63,237 bases of DNA from JAAYBQ01 sp035403465 (GCA_035403465.1 DAONFG010000015.1:1-63237), one strand, 5' to 3'; shown: positions 1 to 7,131, counted from the stretch's first letter. Made by a program: numbers and translations. The notes: generated by a model not told the origin, from the sequence alone.

Positions 1-94
1 AACGTTTGCTTACCCGACGTTGCACCGGCTTTTTGGTGCAATGTGCCGCAAGGCCAAGCCGGTACTCCGGCGCAGTGGGTAAGCTGTGTTATGC
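1..94 (-). other. attC site A (cut by window edge)
   Basis: Integron attC recombination site read on the minus strand. The R'' box GCATAAC is the complement of 88-94. Arm GCTTACCC (complement of about 77-84) pairs with GGGTAAGC (complement of 8-15). The R' box is reduced to its first three bases at the window edge, so the crossover falls between positions 3 and 2. The centre shares the imperfect palindrome CGGCACATTGC/GCAACG with the other three sites. It closes the cassette that holds the lipoprotein gene at 431-1021. Confidence 0.8.
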
Positions 95-172
95 GATGCA
101 GCCACATCACTAAAAGTTTTGTAGCTTTGAGGCACGGACGCCGAAAAGTTCACTATATGTTTGTAATACTAA

Positions 173-367
173 AAAATCAACTTCATTTATTCTTCTTTCT
201 TTTCTTTTTACATAGATAGGAAATTGGATAACGGCCTCCCTTATACGGGAACAATCCAAGCTTATGGTCAAACAGATTCTTGTTATAAACCAGAGAATGG
301 CGGCTATATTTATGATGAATCTGTTTCTACAAAATATTGTGGCTTATATATAAAAATAAAAGAGTAA
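173..367 (+). pseudogene. Remnant ORF on the opposite strand of cassette 4
   Basis: A 64-codon open frame with no start codon, preceded by a stop at 170-172 and ending with TAA at 365-367. The C-terminal part reads like a real protein tail: GLPYTGTIQAYGQTD, then two cysteines about 20 residues apart, then YIKIKE. The first codons derive from a low-complexity pyrimidine tract. It runs convergently to the lipoprotein gene and shares its terminator. I do not recognise the family. It is best read as the 3' remnant of a secreted or lipoprotein gene, or as chance coding. Confidence 0.35.
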
Positions 368-374
368 AGGATTT

Positions 375-413
375 AAAAAAAATCTCCAAGGCTTATACCT
401 TGGAGATTTTTTT
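375..413. terminator. Bidirectional terminator hairpin
   Basis: Stem AATCTCCAAGG / CCTTGGAGATT with loop CTTATA, flanked by an A-run on the left and a T-run on the right, so it can work on both strands. It lies 18 bp past the stop of the lipoprotein gene at 431 and 8 bp past the remnant ORF that ends at 367. Confidence 0.85.
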
Positions 414-430
414 GTTAATCATTAATTATC

Positions 431-1021
431 TTAAATTTTAACAGGAGCACCGCCGCCAATTCTCTTCTTAGCACCATTAGGAGCAGTTATTATTGTTTCA
501 GCACTTACAGAATCTGTCTCTAGTACAGGAACTTTATCTAATGGTGTTACAGGGTTTAATGGTCCGTGAGGTACGTCAAAGGTAAGTTTGCTGTTACCAT
601 AGAAGTTGCCGGCATAAATAATTGCGTTGTTAACAACTATATCAACATTAGTCACGTTTCCTTGTATATTAACTCTATCCTTAACTTTACCATTAGAGTC
701 TAACTGACCTTCAAAGATATATTTTTTACCAGCTTCAAATTGCGAAGCATTATAGAAAACTGTATTAAATGTTTCGTCATAACCACCATTATCTGGGTTG
801 CCGTAAAAAACTCTTGTATCAAAAATATTTATAGGCTCGATATCATTTGTAGCTGCCGTGTTGAAAGTGTTAACAAGAACAATTCTGTCATTTACAGGAG
901 GGTTTTCAGGGTTAGTATTGTTGTCGTTTCCACCACCAGAATCATCAAAGCAACCGCTCAACATAATTGCAACGCCTAGACCAAAAGCTAGAACCTTCTT
1001 TTTTAAATTAGAATTAGTCAT
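431..1021 (-). CDS. Cassette-borne lipoprotein of unknown function
   Basis: 196-residue putative lipoprotein. A short signal peptide ends in the lipobox LSGC (Cys at about residue 24), followed by an acidic, Asn/Gly-rich linker (about residues 26-42). The mature part is beta-rich with several short hydrophobic strands, and the tail is basic (KKRIGGG). A strong ribosome-binding site (GAGGAG, complement of about 1031-1036) supports the ATG at 1021. It is the only intact gene of its cassette and is followed by its own terminator. I do not recognise the family; the signal and lipobox are seen, lipidation is inferred. Exported and lipoprotein products are common in cassette arrays. Confidence 0.75.
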   Translation of the reverse strand: MTNSNLKKKVLAFGLGVAIMLSGCFDDSGGGNDNNTNPENPPVNDRIVLVNTFNTAATNDIEPINIFDTRVFYGNPDNGGYDETFNTVFYNASQFEAGKKYIFEGQLDSNGKVKDRVNIQGNVTNVDIVVNNAIIYAGNFYGNSKLTFDVPHGPLNPVTPLDKVPVLETDSVSAETIITAPNGAKKRIGGGAPVKI

Positions 1022-1071
1022 TTATTTAATCTCCTCAAAGTTTTTTTATCAATCTATTAATGTAAATGTGT

Positions 1072-1110
1072 TTAACCATAGAGAGTTTAAAGCTAATTCT
1101 CTGTGGTTAA
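1072..1110. promoter_or_regulatory. Inverted repeat upstream of the cassette lipoprotein gene
   Basis: Arms of about 16 bp (TTAACCATAGAGAGTT and AATTCTCTGTGGTTAA) that differ at two positions, separated by 7 bp. They lie about 50 bp upstream of the lipoprotein start at 1021. They could be an operator or an RNA hairpin in the leader. No clear -35/-10 pair was assigned nearby. Confidence 0.4.
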
Positions 1111-1209
1111 AGAAGCTTTCTATTACAATCACTATAGGATCTCTTGAAAATCTGCAATTCTTTTTTTCTTCCCGGCACGGAAGCCGGGTCTTTAGTTTGT
1201 GGCTGTTTC

Positions 1210-1307
1210 GCATAACGTTTTGCTTATGCGACGTCGCGCGGCCTTTTGCGCGATGTGCCGTAGGCCGAACGAGCGACAGCGAGTGAAGCGCATAAGCTTT
1301 GTTGTGC
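1210..1307 (-). other. attC site B
   Basis: 98-bp attC on the minus strand. R'' is GCACAAC (complement of 1301-1307) and R' is GTTATGC (complement of 1210-1216). Inner arms GCTTATGCG and CGCATAAGC pair. The centre holds CGCGCGGCC and GGCCGCGCG-type arms. R'' matches the start of its own cassette (TTGTGC at 2811 downwards), and R' matches the next cassette. Outside R'' the palindrome continues as TGCGGTCACTTC. Confidence 0.9.
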
Positions 1308-2811
1308 GAAGTGACCGCATTAAGAGATACTGTCAATTTTTATTATAAAACTTTATATTGAATTTAGAATTGACCTTCAATTACAGAAAATTTTTTAAAA
1401 ATATAACATATCTTCAATAAAAATTTAAAATAGATTTTAATACTTTTTAAAAGAAAGTAATTCAGATATACATGTATCGTTAAATTTTTTCCCGGGATAA
1501 ACTGATAGTATTTCAAATCTGATTTTTTTTACCCCTGAAAAGCCGTCATGATCACCGTCAGGTTGATGCCGGAATACTGTTGAAAGGTATTTACTGGCAT
1601 TACCGGAATCAGGTTTAACATAGGGGAGGTCAGGAAGATTGATAACTTCTTCAAACTTTATTACACGAGATTCTTTTTTATCATCCTCACTCTCTATAAG
1701 CCAATAATTAAATGTTGTTACTTTCATAGATTTAATTCGATTGTTTGCATAATAAAGTTCCTCATTCTGATAGTATCCATTCGCAATAGCTATGAAACAA
1801 GGCAATCCCATTTTTTTGTCAAATTCGATCTCAATCCATTCACCTACACCATCATTTGTCTTGCCTTCAACCCATGAAGTATTAAAATCACCATCTGCTA
1901 AATTTTTCTTTGTATATTTACTGGATAAATTACTGGATGTAGTAATTTTTTTTATGCTCTTCTTTGAAATATTATTAATAAATGAAAAGTCACGGTTGAA
2001 TCTGTATTCACTGAAATCATAATGAACCTCGATATTTTCTATCTTAGACAAGTCCACATCTTTTTTTACTATGATTATTTTATCGGATTTCCGGTCGCTG
2101 TTGTTAATTAAACCGTAATAATAAACCTCCATTCCCGGTTCGTTTATATTTGATCTGTCCAAAGTAATTATAATTTCTTGTACGATTCCATTATCCCAAG
2201 TCGCAGCGGGTTTAAAATCATATTCAAAAATCGGTCGTGGAGAAAGAAAACCTTCATCATATGGTATAACTGTATAGTTTACTTCAATTATATTAATACC
2301 TTTCTTAAGATATAAATCAGATAAATGCCATCTGATAATTTCTTTATATCCCTTTGAAGATTCAACACCACTTTTATCAAATTTTATACTATAAGGTATT
2401 TTCACATTGTTCAAGCTGATATTATATGCAGGAATCCATTCACTGTTTTCATTTTGAGATTTATTTATATTATACTCTACAGAACCATTTATTTTAAAGG
2501 GAAAACCGTATTTCACAACCTGATCATTGTCGCGATTTTCAAGTTCATAAATAACATTTACCTCTACTACATTCGGTTTGAATTTTATATAAAGATTTTC
2601 TTTTACCAGTGAAATATTCTTTGCCTGAATCAGTATTATATTTCCTGAACTTTTAAAACCATCACCAATAACATTCCCACCATTAGCAAATAGTATTGAT
2701 AAACTTATTATTGTAATCATAAATGTGACTGAAAATACTGTTTTCATTAGTAATTACCATTCCAAAATATATTTATCAAACACTAAAAATTCATGCGGTC
2801 ATTTCGCACAA
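1216..2811 (-). mobile_element. Integron gene cassette 3 (glycan-binding secreted protein)
   Basis: 1596-bp cassette between attC C and attC B. It begins TTGTGCGAAATGACCGCA, and the inverse of that sequence ends it immediately before attC B. It contains one minus-strand gene (1437-2747) with a 59-bp leader and no sign of a second gene. It lacks the small GGA-loop hairpins found at both ends of cassettes 2 and 4. Confidence 0.8.
1437..2747 (-). CDS. Secreted protein, DUF4424-like N-domain plus NADase-type glycan-binding C-domain
   Basis: 436-residue exported protein. Residues 1 to about 25 form a signal peptide (hydrophobic TFMITIISLSILFA). Residues about 35-240 resemble DUF4424: SGNIILIQAKNISLVKENL, then a strand pattern ending in YGFPF. 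Residues about 270-436 look like the galactose-binding-like module annotated as NADase-type glycan-binding domain, with the landmarks LADGDFNTSWVEG, GVGEWIEIEF and a C-terminal Cys pair. The role is probably surface carbohydrate binding, which is inferred from the fold only. It is the sole gene of its cassette and AT-rich. No catalytic motif is visible. Confidence 0.65.
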   Translation of the reverse strand: MKTVFSVTFMITIISLSILFANGGNVIGDGFKSSGNIILIQAKNISLVKENLYIKFKPNVVEVNVIYELENRDNDQVVKYGFPFKINGSVEYNINKSQNENSEWIPAYNISLNNVKIPYSIKFDKSGVESSKGYKEIIRWHLSDLYLKKGINIIEVNYTVIPYDEGFLSPRPIFEYDFKPAATWDNGIVQEIIITLDRSNINEPGMEVYYYGLINNSDRKSDKIIIVKKDVDLSKIENIEVHYDFSEYRFNRDFSFINNISKKSIKKITTSSNLSSKYTKKNLADGDFNTSWVEGKTNDGVGEWIEIEFDKKMGLPCFIAIANGYYQNEELYYANNRIKSMKVTTFNYWLIESEDDKKESRVIKFEEVINLPDLPYVKPDSGNASKYLSTVFRHQPDGDHDGFSGVKKIRFEILSVYPGKKFNDTCISELLSFKKY

Positions 2812-2906
2812 CGTCTTGGCTATACGACGTTGCGCGGCCTTTTGCGCAATGTGCCGCAGGCCAAGCGAGTCTTTTCGCGAGCGCAGCGTTATAGCCTTTG
2901 TTGTGC
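2806..2906 (-). other. attC site C
   Basis: 101-bp attC on the minus strand. R'' is GCACAAC (complement of 2900-2906) and R' is GTTGTGC (complement of 2806-2812). Arms GGCTATAACG and CGTATAGCC pair with one extra base, as expected for the unpaired bases that give attC its polarity. Both flanks extend the palindrome (TGCGGTCA...). It contains two GGCC tetramers. Confidence 0.9.
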
Positions 2907-2978
2907 GAAGTGACCGCATTATTTCAGAAAGTTTATTCGCTTTGAGCCCATGGACGGGCGAAAAGCCGGGTAGAGTAT

Positions 2979-3602
2979 TCAACTAAGCATATTACGATTA
3001 ATTAATTCCCAAAGATACAACGAAGCAAAAGATCTATATGGTTTCCATTTATTACTAATTTTTATCAACATTTCTTTGTCTGGGGTTTCATCTAAACGAT
3101 ATAACCATTTAATGCTTCGCTGTAATCCAACATCATTCAACGACATAACGTCTTTGCGACCTAATGTAAAAATCAAAAACATTTCAGCCGTCCATTGCCC
3201 AATACCTTTTATTTCAGTTAATTTTTTTATTACCAAATCATCATCAGCTTTTTTTAATTGCTTGAAATCAATCTCATTATTAATTATTTTTAAAGATAAG
3301 TCTTTTATAAATGTTGTTTTCATTTTTGAAATGCCTGCATTTTTAAAAATGTTATCATTCGTATTAATTAATATTTCAGGAGAAATTACATCTACAGATG
3401 AAAATAATCGCTGATAAATTGTATTTGCTGCTTTTTCAGATAACTGTTGCCCAATAATAAAATTAACTAAAGATACAAATTCATTTTTCATGATCTCAAT
3501 TTTAAAATTGCCAATAGCCAAAATTGCTTTGGCTAATTTTCTATCTGCAGAAATTAAAGAAAGACTTTCTACACTATCATGATTTAATTTGAATGATTTC
3601 AT
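2979..3602 (-). CDS. AlkA-like DNA-3-methyladenine glycosylase (HhH-GPD)
   Basis: 207-residue member of the HhH-GPD base-excision glycosylases. Visible are the entry helix motif FIIGQQLSEKAAN (about residues 48-60), the helix-hairpin-helix LTEIKGIGQWTAE (about 132-144) and the catalytic Asp in SLNDVGLQRS (about 154-163). It lacks the C-terminal four-Cys iron-sulfur loop of MutY/Nth. The family excises alkylated, or in some members deaminated, bases. It follows the Vsr gene by about 30 bp inside the R-M cassette, so it may remove lesions arising from or near cytosine methylation; that link is inference. Confidence 0.75.
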   Translation of the reverse strand: MKSFKLNHDSVESLSLISADRKLAKAILAIGNFKIEIMKNEFVSLVNFIIGQQLSEKAANTIYQRLFSSVDVISPEILINTNDNIFKNAGISKMKTTFIKDLSLKIINNEIDFKQLKKADDDLVIKKLTEIKGIGQWTAEMFLIFTLGRKDVMSLNDVGLQRSIKWLYRLDETPDKEMLIKISNKWKPYRSFASLYLWELINRNMLS

Positions 3603-3632
3603 ATAATTTTAAAGTAAAGATTACCAAAGGCT

Positions 3633-4058
3633 TTATGATTTTTGAATTATTTTGATTATTTCTTCAATGCGCTTTTGCATATCACTTCTTATTTCATGTT
3701 CCCAATATCTTATTACGGACCAACCAAGTTCTTTAAGTTTTTTATTATTTTCTTTATCTCTTTTAATATTTTTTTCAATTTTTTGAATCCAATATTCGCG
3801 ATTATTTTTTATCTTTTTTTTCTTTTCTTTCCATTTATAACCATGCCAAAAATCGCCATCTATAAATATTGCAATTCTTTTGCTTACAAATACTATATCA
3901 GGTTTCCCAGGTAATTTTTTATAATTCTTTCTATACCTATAACCTAAATTCCATAATATTTTTCTGAATTCAATTTCAATTTTTGTATCATTTGACTTAA
4001 TCTTGCTCATTGTGCGCGAGCGAGTTTCAGTTGTGTCGAATCCGTATTTTGAATGCAT
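3633..4058 (-). CDS. vsr: Very short patch repair endonuclease (Vsr)
   Basis: 141-residue Vsr family nuclease. It nicks next to T:G mismatches left when 5-methylcytosine deaminates. Motifs: TRSRTMSKIKSNDTK near the N-terminus (about residues 13-27), PGKPDIVF with the metal-binding Asp (about 50-57), and IAIFIDGDFWHGYKW (about 62-76). The usual zinc-site GCFWH reads GDFWH here. It overlaps the 3' end of the methyltransferase gene by 52 bp, so the two are probably co-translated. The start is chosen because the family begins a few residues before the R-S-R motif. Confidence 0.88.
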   Translation of the reverse strand: MHSKYGFDTTETRSRTMSKIKSNDTKIEIEFRKILWNLGYRYRKNYKKLPGKPDIVFVSKRIAIFIDGDFWHGYKWKEKKKKIKNNREYWIQKIEKNIKRDKENNKKLKELGWSVIRYWEHEIRSDMQKRIEEIIKIIQKS

Positions 4059-5065
4059 TTTATATTATGACTTATTTGTAAGTATTTTGCAATATCTTTA
4101 TAGATTACTTTTGCTAATTCATAACTTAAATTAACTGGCACAGCATTGCCAACCATTTTATATCCAGAAACCAAATTTTTATAGATAAAAATAAAATCAT
4201 CTGGGAATGTTTGAATACGAGCGCACTCTCTTATACTTAATCTTCTATATAAATTTTCTTTGCCTTTAACAAATTCTCTTTTATTTTGTTCAATAAAATT
4301 CATCTTAGGTGCTTGTGGATGTATAGGTGCATGTCTGCCGCCAGCTTGTATAGTGAAAGAAGCTTCATCCCATGCTCTAACCCTATTCCTTGACATATAT
4401 ATTGTAGAAAAACCACCTATCATATATTCATGATTTGGGATTTTACAAGCTTCACCATTAGTATAATTATATTCTTTAGCAGGTAAGGCATTATCTTTCA
4501 AATCCCAGATTGATTCTTTCAATGTTGGTATATGTTCATTTGGTGGTGGGAAATTGAATGTTAAGTTTGTATCATTTCTATATCCAATAAAGAAGATACG
4601 TTTTCTATCTTGAGGTGTATTATAATCTTTAGCATTCAATAACTGAACTTCAACATTATACCCAGCATCCTTAAATTGATTAATTATATTTTTTAATGCT
4701 TCGGAATGTTTATTGGCTAATATTCCTGAAACATTTTCAGCCAAGAAAAATAATGGCTGTTTATCCTTAAGCACTCTTATATATTCAAAGAATAATTGCC
4801 CTCTATGATCGCATATACCACGCTGAGCACCCGCTTCACTCCAACTTTGGCAAGGAGGTCCTCCAATAATTCCAATACAATCAGGAATTTCAGATGTTTG
4901 AATTTCTGTAATACTTCTTTTATCTAAAAAAACATTTGGGTGGTTGAATTCATAGGTCTCCCATATTTCACTATCAAATTCATTAGCCCAAGTTGTATTA
5001 AACCCGGCTTTATTAAACCCTAAATCTAGACCACCACAACCAGCAAATAAAGAAATGATATCCAT
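4007..5065 (-). CDS. DNA (cytosine-5-)-methyltransferase, HaeIII-type (GGCC)
   Basis: 352-residue C5-cytosine methyltransferase that uses S-adenosylmethionine. Motif I ISLFAGCGGLDLGF is at residues 4-17, motif IV GGPPCQSWSEAG (catalytic Cys) at about 68-79, motif VI ENVSGI at about 109-114, motif VIII DRKRIFFIGY near 152, and motifs IX/X (RECARIQTFPDD, GNAVPVNLS) near the end. The whole protein, including the target-recognition stretch with SRNRVRAWDEASFTIQAGGR, recalls M.HaeIII, so GGCC is the expected target. The RBS GGAGG lies 6 bp upstream of the ATG at 5065. It is divergent from the endonuclease gene across about 120 bp. Confidence 0.92.
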   Translation of the reverse strand: MDIISLFAGCGGLDLGFNKAGFNTTWANEFDSEIWETYEFNHPNVFLDKRSITEIQTSEIPDCIGIIGGPPCQSWSEAGAQRGICDHRGQLFFEYIRVLKDKQPLFFLAENVSGILANKHSEALKNIINQFKDAGYNVEVQLLNAKDYNTPQDRKRIFFIGYRNDTNLTFNFPPPNEHIPTLKESIWDLKDNALPAKEYNYTNGEACKIPNHEYMIGGFSTIYMSRNRVRAWDEASFTIQAGGRHAPIHPQAPKMNFIEQNKREFVKGKENLYRRLSIRECARIQTFPDDFIFIYKNLVSGYKMVGNAVPVNLSYELAKVIYKDIAKYLQISHNIKCIQNTDSTQLKLARAQ

Positions 5066-5197
5066 TTAGACCTCCAAAACTATTCGTATGTTAAGTATAA
5101 TAATTTATGTCTCATTTGTCAATTACTTTAGTTTAACATTTATTAATACGATTTATAGAGTATAAATTTAAAATTTTTTTATAAAATGGAGAAAAAA
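5066..5197. promoter_or_regulatory. Divergent promoter region of the R-M genes
   Basis: AT-rich 132-bp interval between methyltransferase (minus) and endonuclease (plus). For the methyltransferase a GGAGG box is seen at about 5073-5077 (complement). For the endonuclease, TTTAACA (about 5133-5139) and TATAGA/TATAAA-like boxes (about 5154-5166) could form a promoter, but spacing is uncertain. I see no symmetric C-box, and no controller protein gene accompanies the system. Confidence 0.4.
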
Positions 5198-6067
5198 ATG
5201 ACCAATGTTAGTGATCAAATGGGTAGATCGTTAGAATATATTGTAGTAAAAAAAATAATAGAGAATAATTCAAAAATAAAACTACTCGGAAACACAATTA
5301 ACGATCAGAGTAGGGATTCAACAAAATACCAAAATCTTGATGAACATATAAAATCTCAATATGAAATATATGCTAAAAAAATAATAAGCTGGATTAATAA
5401 TAATTATGGTTTAGATGACATAATTTCAATTGAAAGATTTCCAGATAGTATAGCAAAAAAAGGGGATGTAACAGATGTTCAACTCATTTTCTCAGATAAA
5501 AAAATAAATATTTCATTAAAACATAATCATCATGCTTTGAAACATCAAAGACCTGGTGCTTTAGCTCAGAGTTGTGGTTATAAAAAAAATAGTCCTGAAG
5601 ATAAAGAATATAGAAATAAGTTAAAAGTGGTATTTAGTAATTTTGAGAATAAAATAAATAACTTATCGACAAAAGTTACATCATTTAAAGAGATCAAATC
5701 ATATGATGAATGTTTAATTGAAAACTATTTATATTTACCAGTATGTAAAGCATATGCTGATTTTTTAAATAAATATGCTTTTAAAGGTGTAGAAGCAAAT
5801 AATTTTTTTAAATTTATATTAGGTAATAATAATTATATAAAAATCATTGCTCAAAATAATGAAATAAAAATCCATAAATATCAAGATATATCTTCCGTAA
5901 AAAGTTTAAATGCTACGGTCAGTAATAATAAATATATCACTATTAGTTTTTCAAATAAATGGGAAATACAACTTCGATTACATACAGCAAGTAGTAAAAT
6001 AAAAGGTATGAGTTTAAAATTCGATACTCAACCATTAAAAATTCCGGTACCCGAAGAAAAAATATAA
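5198..6067 (+). CDS. Type II restriction endonuclease, HaeIII family
   Basis: 289 residues from the ATG at 5198. That start is preferred over 5186 because GGAG at 5188-5191 sits just upstream. It starts like R.HaeIII relatives (N..D.MGRSLEY) and has the nuclease-like core KKGDVTDVQLIF (acidic residues), then ISLKHNHHALKHQRPG, which fits the HaeIII endonuclease family (RE_HaeIII). Expected action: cleavage of GGCC when unmethylated. It is very AT-rich, Lys/Asn-rich and divergent to its methyltransferase. It is the only cassette gene opposed to array orientation, so it must rely on its own promoter. Confidence 0.75.
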   Translation: MTNVSDQMGRSLEYIVVKKIIENNSKIKLLGNTINDQSRDSTKYQNLDEHIKSQYEIYAKKIISWINNNYGLDDIISIERFPDSIAKKGDVTDVQLIFSDKKINISLKHNHHALKHQRPGALAQSCGYKKNSPEDKEYRNKLKVVFSNFENKINNLSTKVTSFKEIKSYDECLIENYLYLPVCKAYADFLNKYAFKGVEANNFFKFILGNNNYIKIIAQNNEIKIHKYQDISSVKSLNATVSNNKYITISFSNKWEIQLRLHTASSKIKGMSLKFDTQPLKIPVPEEKI

Positions 6068-6076
6068 GTCTTGATT

Positions 6077-6094
6077 CGCGGCAAGGATGCCGCG
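6077..6094. repeat. Mini-hairpin at the 5' end of cassette 2
   Basis: Perfect 7-bp stem CGCGGCA / TGCCGCG around loop AGGA, 10 bp after the endonuclease stop. Related hairpins with GGA in the loop are at 1171-1188 (CCCGGC/GCCGGG), 2946-2959 (GCCC/GGGC) and, weaker, 131-142. No T-run follows, so it is not a classical terminator. Confidence 0.6.
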
Positions 6095-6119
6095 AGTATA
6101 ATTTTAATGCGGTCATTTC

Positions 6120-6217
6120 GCACAACGTTTTGCTTATGCGACGTCGCGCGGCCTTTTGCGCGATGTGGCGTAGCCCGAACGACCGCCAGGGAGTGAAGCG
6201 CATAAGCTTTGTTAGGC
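6120..6217 (-). other. attC site D
   Basis: 98-bp attC on the minus strand. R'' is GCCTAAC (complement of 6211-6217) and R' is GTTGTGC (complement of 6120-6126). Arms GCTTATGCG and CGCATAAGC pair. It matches attC B along its whole length apart from the R boxes and about five substitutions in the loop side (for example GTGGCGTAGCCCG in place of GTGCCGTAGGCCG). It closes the DUF4238 cassette, whose start TTAGGC fits R''. Confidence 0.9.
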
Positions 6218-6226
6218 GCAGTTGTT

Positions 6227-6907
6227 TTATGGTAAATCAGTTTCTTTTAATGCATAAATTTGCTGATATGAATTATTTTTAATTTGATTATTGTAATATA
6301 TTACTTCAGATTCTGATAAATATTTTTCTTTAACTCTTTGATTTGTTTTTCTTTTTATTATTATTGCTGAAGTTGGAGTAATCGGATAGTAAAGTTCAAG
6401 TCTTTCTGTTTTTTCTCCATGTTTAGCAGCAAGATTAATAACAGGCTGATCACCAGTAATAAATGCAATATCGTTTTCATTTTTTAAAAAAATTAATTCC
6501 CAATGTTCTTTATTTATTGATAATAGTGCAGCCATGTTTGTTGCCATTATAATTCTTAATACATTCCAAATGTTTTCAATATTAATATTTTCTTTTTTAG
6601 AAATACCTTCCAATAATTTTTCTTTTCTGTTTTCTGTTCTAAAGTATTGAATACAAATGTAAATATTAAATTCAGAATTGCTTTCATCAATAGAATAAAA
6701 TTCATATTGATCTGATCTGAGTTGATCAATATATTTCATTGCCATATTTTCGATGAGAGAATGATATTCTTCTTCCAAATTGTTAATTAAAATATCAATC
6801 ATTTCATCGTGTTCAATATTTTCTATTCCGGATTTAATTATTTTATTTCTAACCTCAAATATATTTGTAAAAATAGTTATCCAATTTTCGTTAAAATTTT
6901 TCATCAA
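6227..6907 (-). CDS. DUF4238 protein, C-terminal part of a split gene
   Basis: 226 residues from TTG at 6907, or 225 from the ATG at 6904. It has the features of the C-terminal three quarters of DUF4238: helical acidic middle, then AFITGDQPVINLAAKHG and YYPITPTSAIII near the end. The frame continues upstream without a stop as FFKDAHPLMKNF, which is what the intact family should read. With the 65-residue upstream piece the total (about 290) equals a normal DUF4238 protein. The function of the family is not known. Confidence 0.7.
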   Translation of the reverse strand: MMKNFNENWITIFTNIFEVRNKIIKSGIENIEHDEMIDILINNLEEEYHSLIENMAMKYIDQLRSDQYEFYSIDESNSEFNIYICIQYFRTENRKEKLLEGISKKENINIENIWNVLRIIMATNMAALLSINKEHWELIFLKNENDIAFITGDQPVINLAAKHGEKTERLELYYPITPTSAIIIKRKTNQRVKEKYLSESEVIYYNNQIKNNSYQQIYALKETDLP

Positions 6908-7101
6908 TGGATGTGCATCTTTAAAAAATATATATCCGCTTCTGACATTTCTTTCAGCCTATAAAAATCGCGACTGTTTGCAACATTTTCTAAGGATGTT
7001 TTGAAAACTTTATGATCACGCAAACACACAACCTGGTCATCGGAAACCCACGGTTTTAAGTAGTACTTCCAAACATAATGATGTTTTCTTTTTTTAATCA
7101 T
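6904..7101 (-). CDS. DUF4238 protein, N-terminal part of a split gene
   Basis: 65 residues with the diagnostic start KKRKHHYVWKYYLKPW and the second motif SLENVANSRDFYRL. It stops at TGA 6904-6906, overlapping the downstream ATG (TGATG). The last in-frame family residues end at a run T TTT TTA (complement of 6922-6928), after which a -1 shift restores the family sequence. Either an indel in a homopolymer broke the gene, or the two frames are joined by -1 slippage. Start ATG 7101 follows a leader rich in A/T. Confidence 0.65.
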   Translation of the reverse strand: MIKKRKHHYVWKYYLKPWVSDDQVVCLRDHKVFKTSLENVANSRDFYRLKEMSEADIYFLKMHIH

Positions 7102-7131
7102 ATTTTCTCAAATTTGAGTTAAAACAATTGC

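Larger units (their letters stand above)
3..1215 (-). mobile_element. Integron gene cassette 4 (lipoprotein)
   Basis: Cassette bounded by attC B upstream and attC A downstream in array orientation. It starts with TTATGC, and its own attC has R'' GCATAAC, the exact complement expected for a single excisable circle. It carries one minus-strand lipoprotein gene, a convergent remnant ORF on the plus strand, and a shared terminator between them. The start and end of the cassette stay complementary beyond the 7-bp box (GCGAAACAGCCAC against the inverted GTGGCTGCATCGC). Confidence 0.75.
2812..6125 (-). mobile_element. Integron gene cassette 2 (restriction-modification and repair genes)
   Basis: A 3314-bp cassette, very long for an integron, bounded by attC D and attC C. 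It starts TTGTGCGAAATGACCGCA, and the inverse lies at its 3' end before attC C. It carries four genes: endonuclease (plus strand), methyltransferase, Vsr and AlkA-like glycosylase (minus strand). Small hairpins with a GGA-containing loop sit near both ends (6077-6094 and 2946-2959). Confidence 0.85.

Noticed and set aside
858..1286. 142-codon plus-strand frame across attC B
   Set aside because: It is antisense to the lipoprotein start and runs through the recombination site; no RBS.
5943..6203. 86-codon minus-strand frame ending in the endonuclease gene
   Set aside because: Most of it translates attC D; the same spurious peptide appears at attC C (2791-2982).
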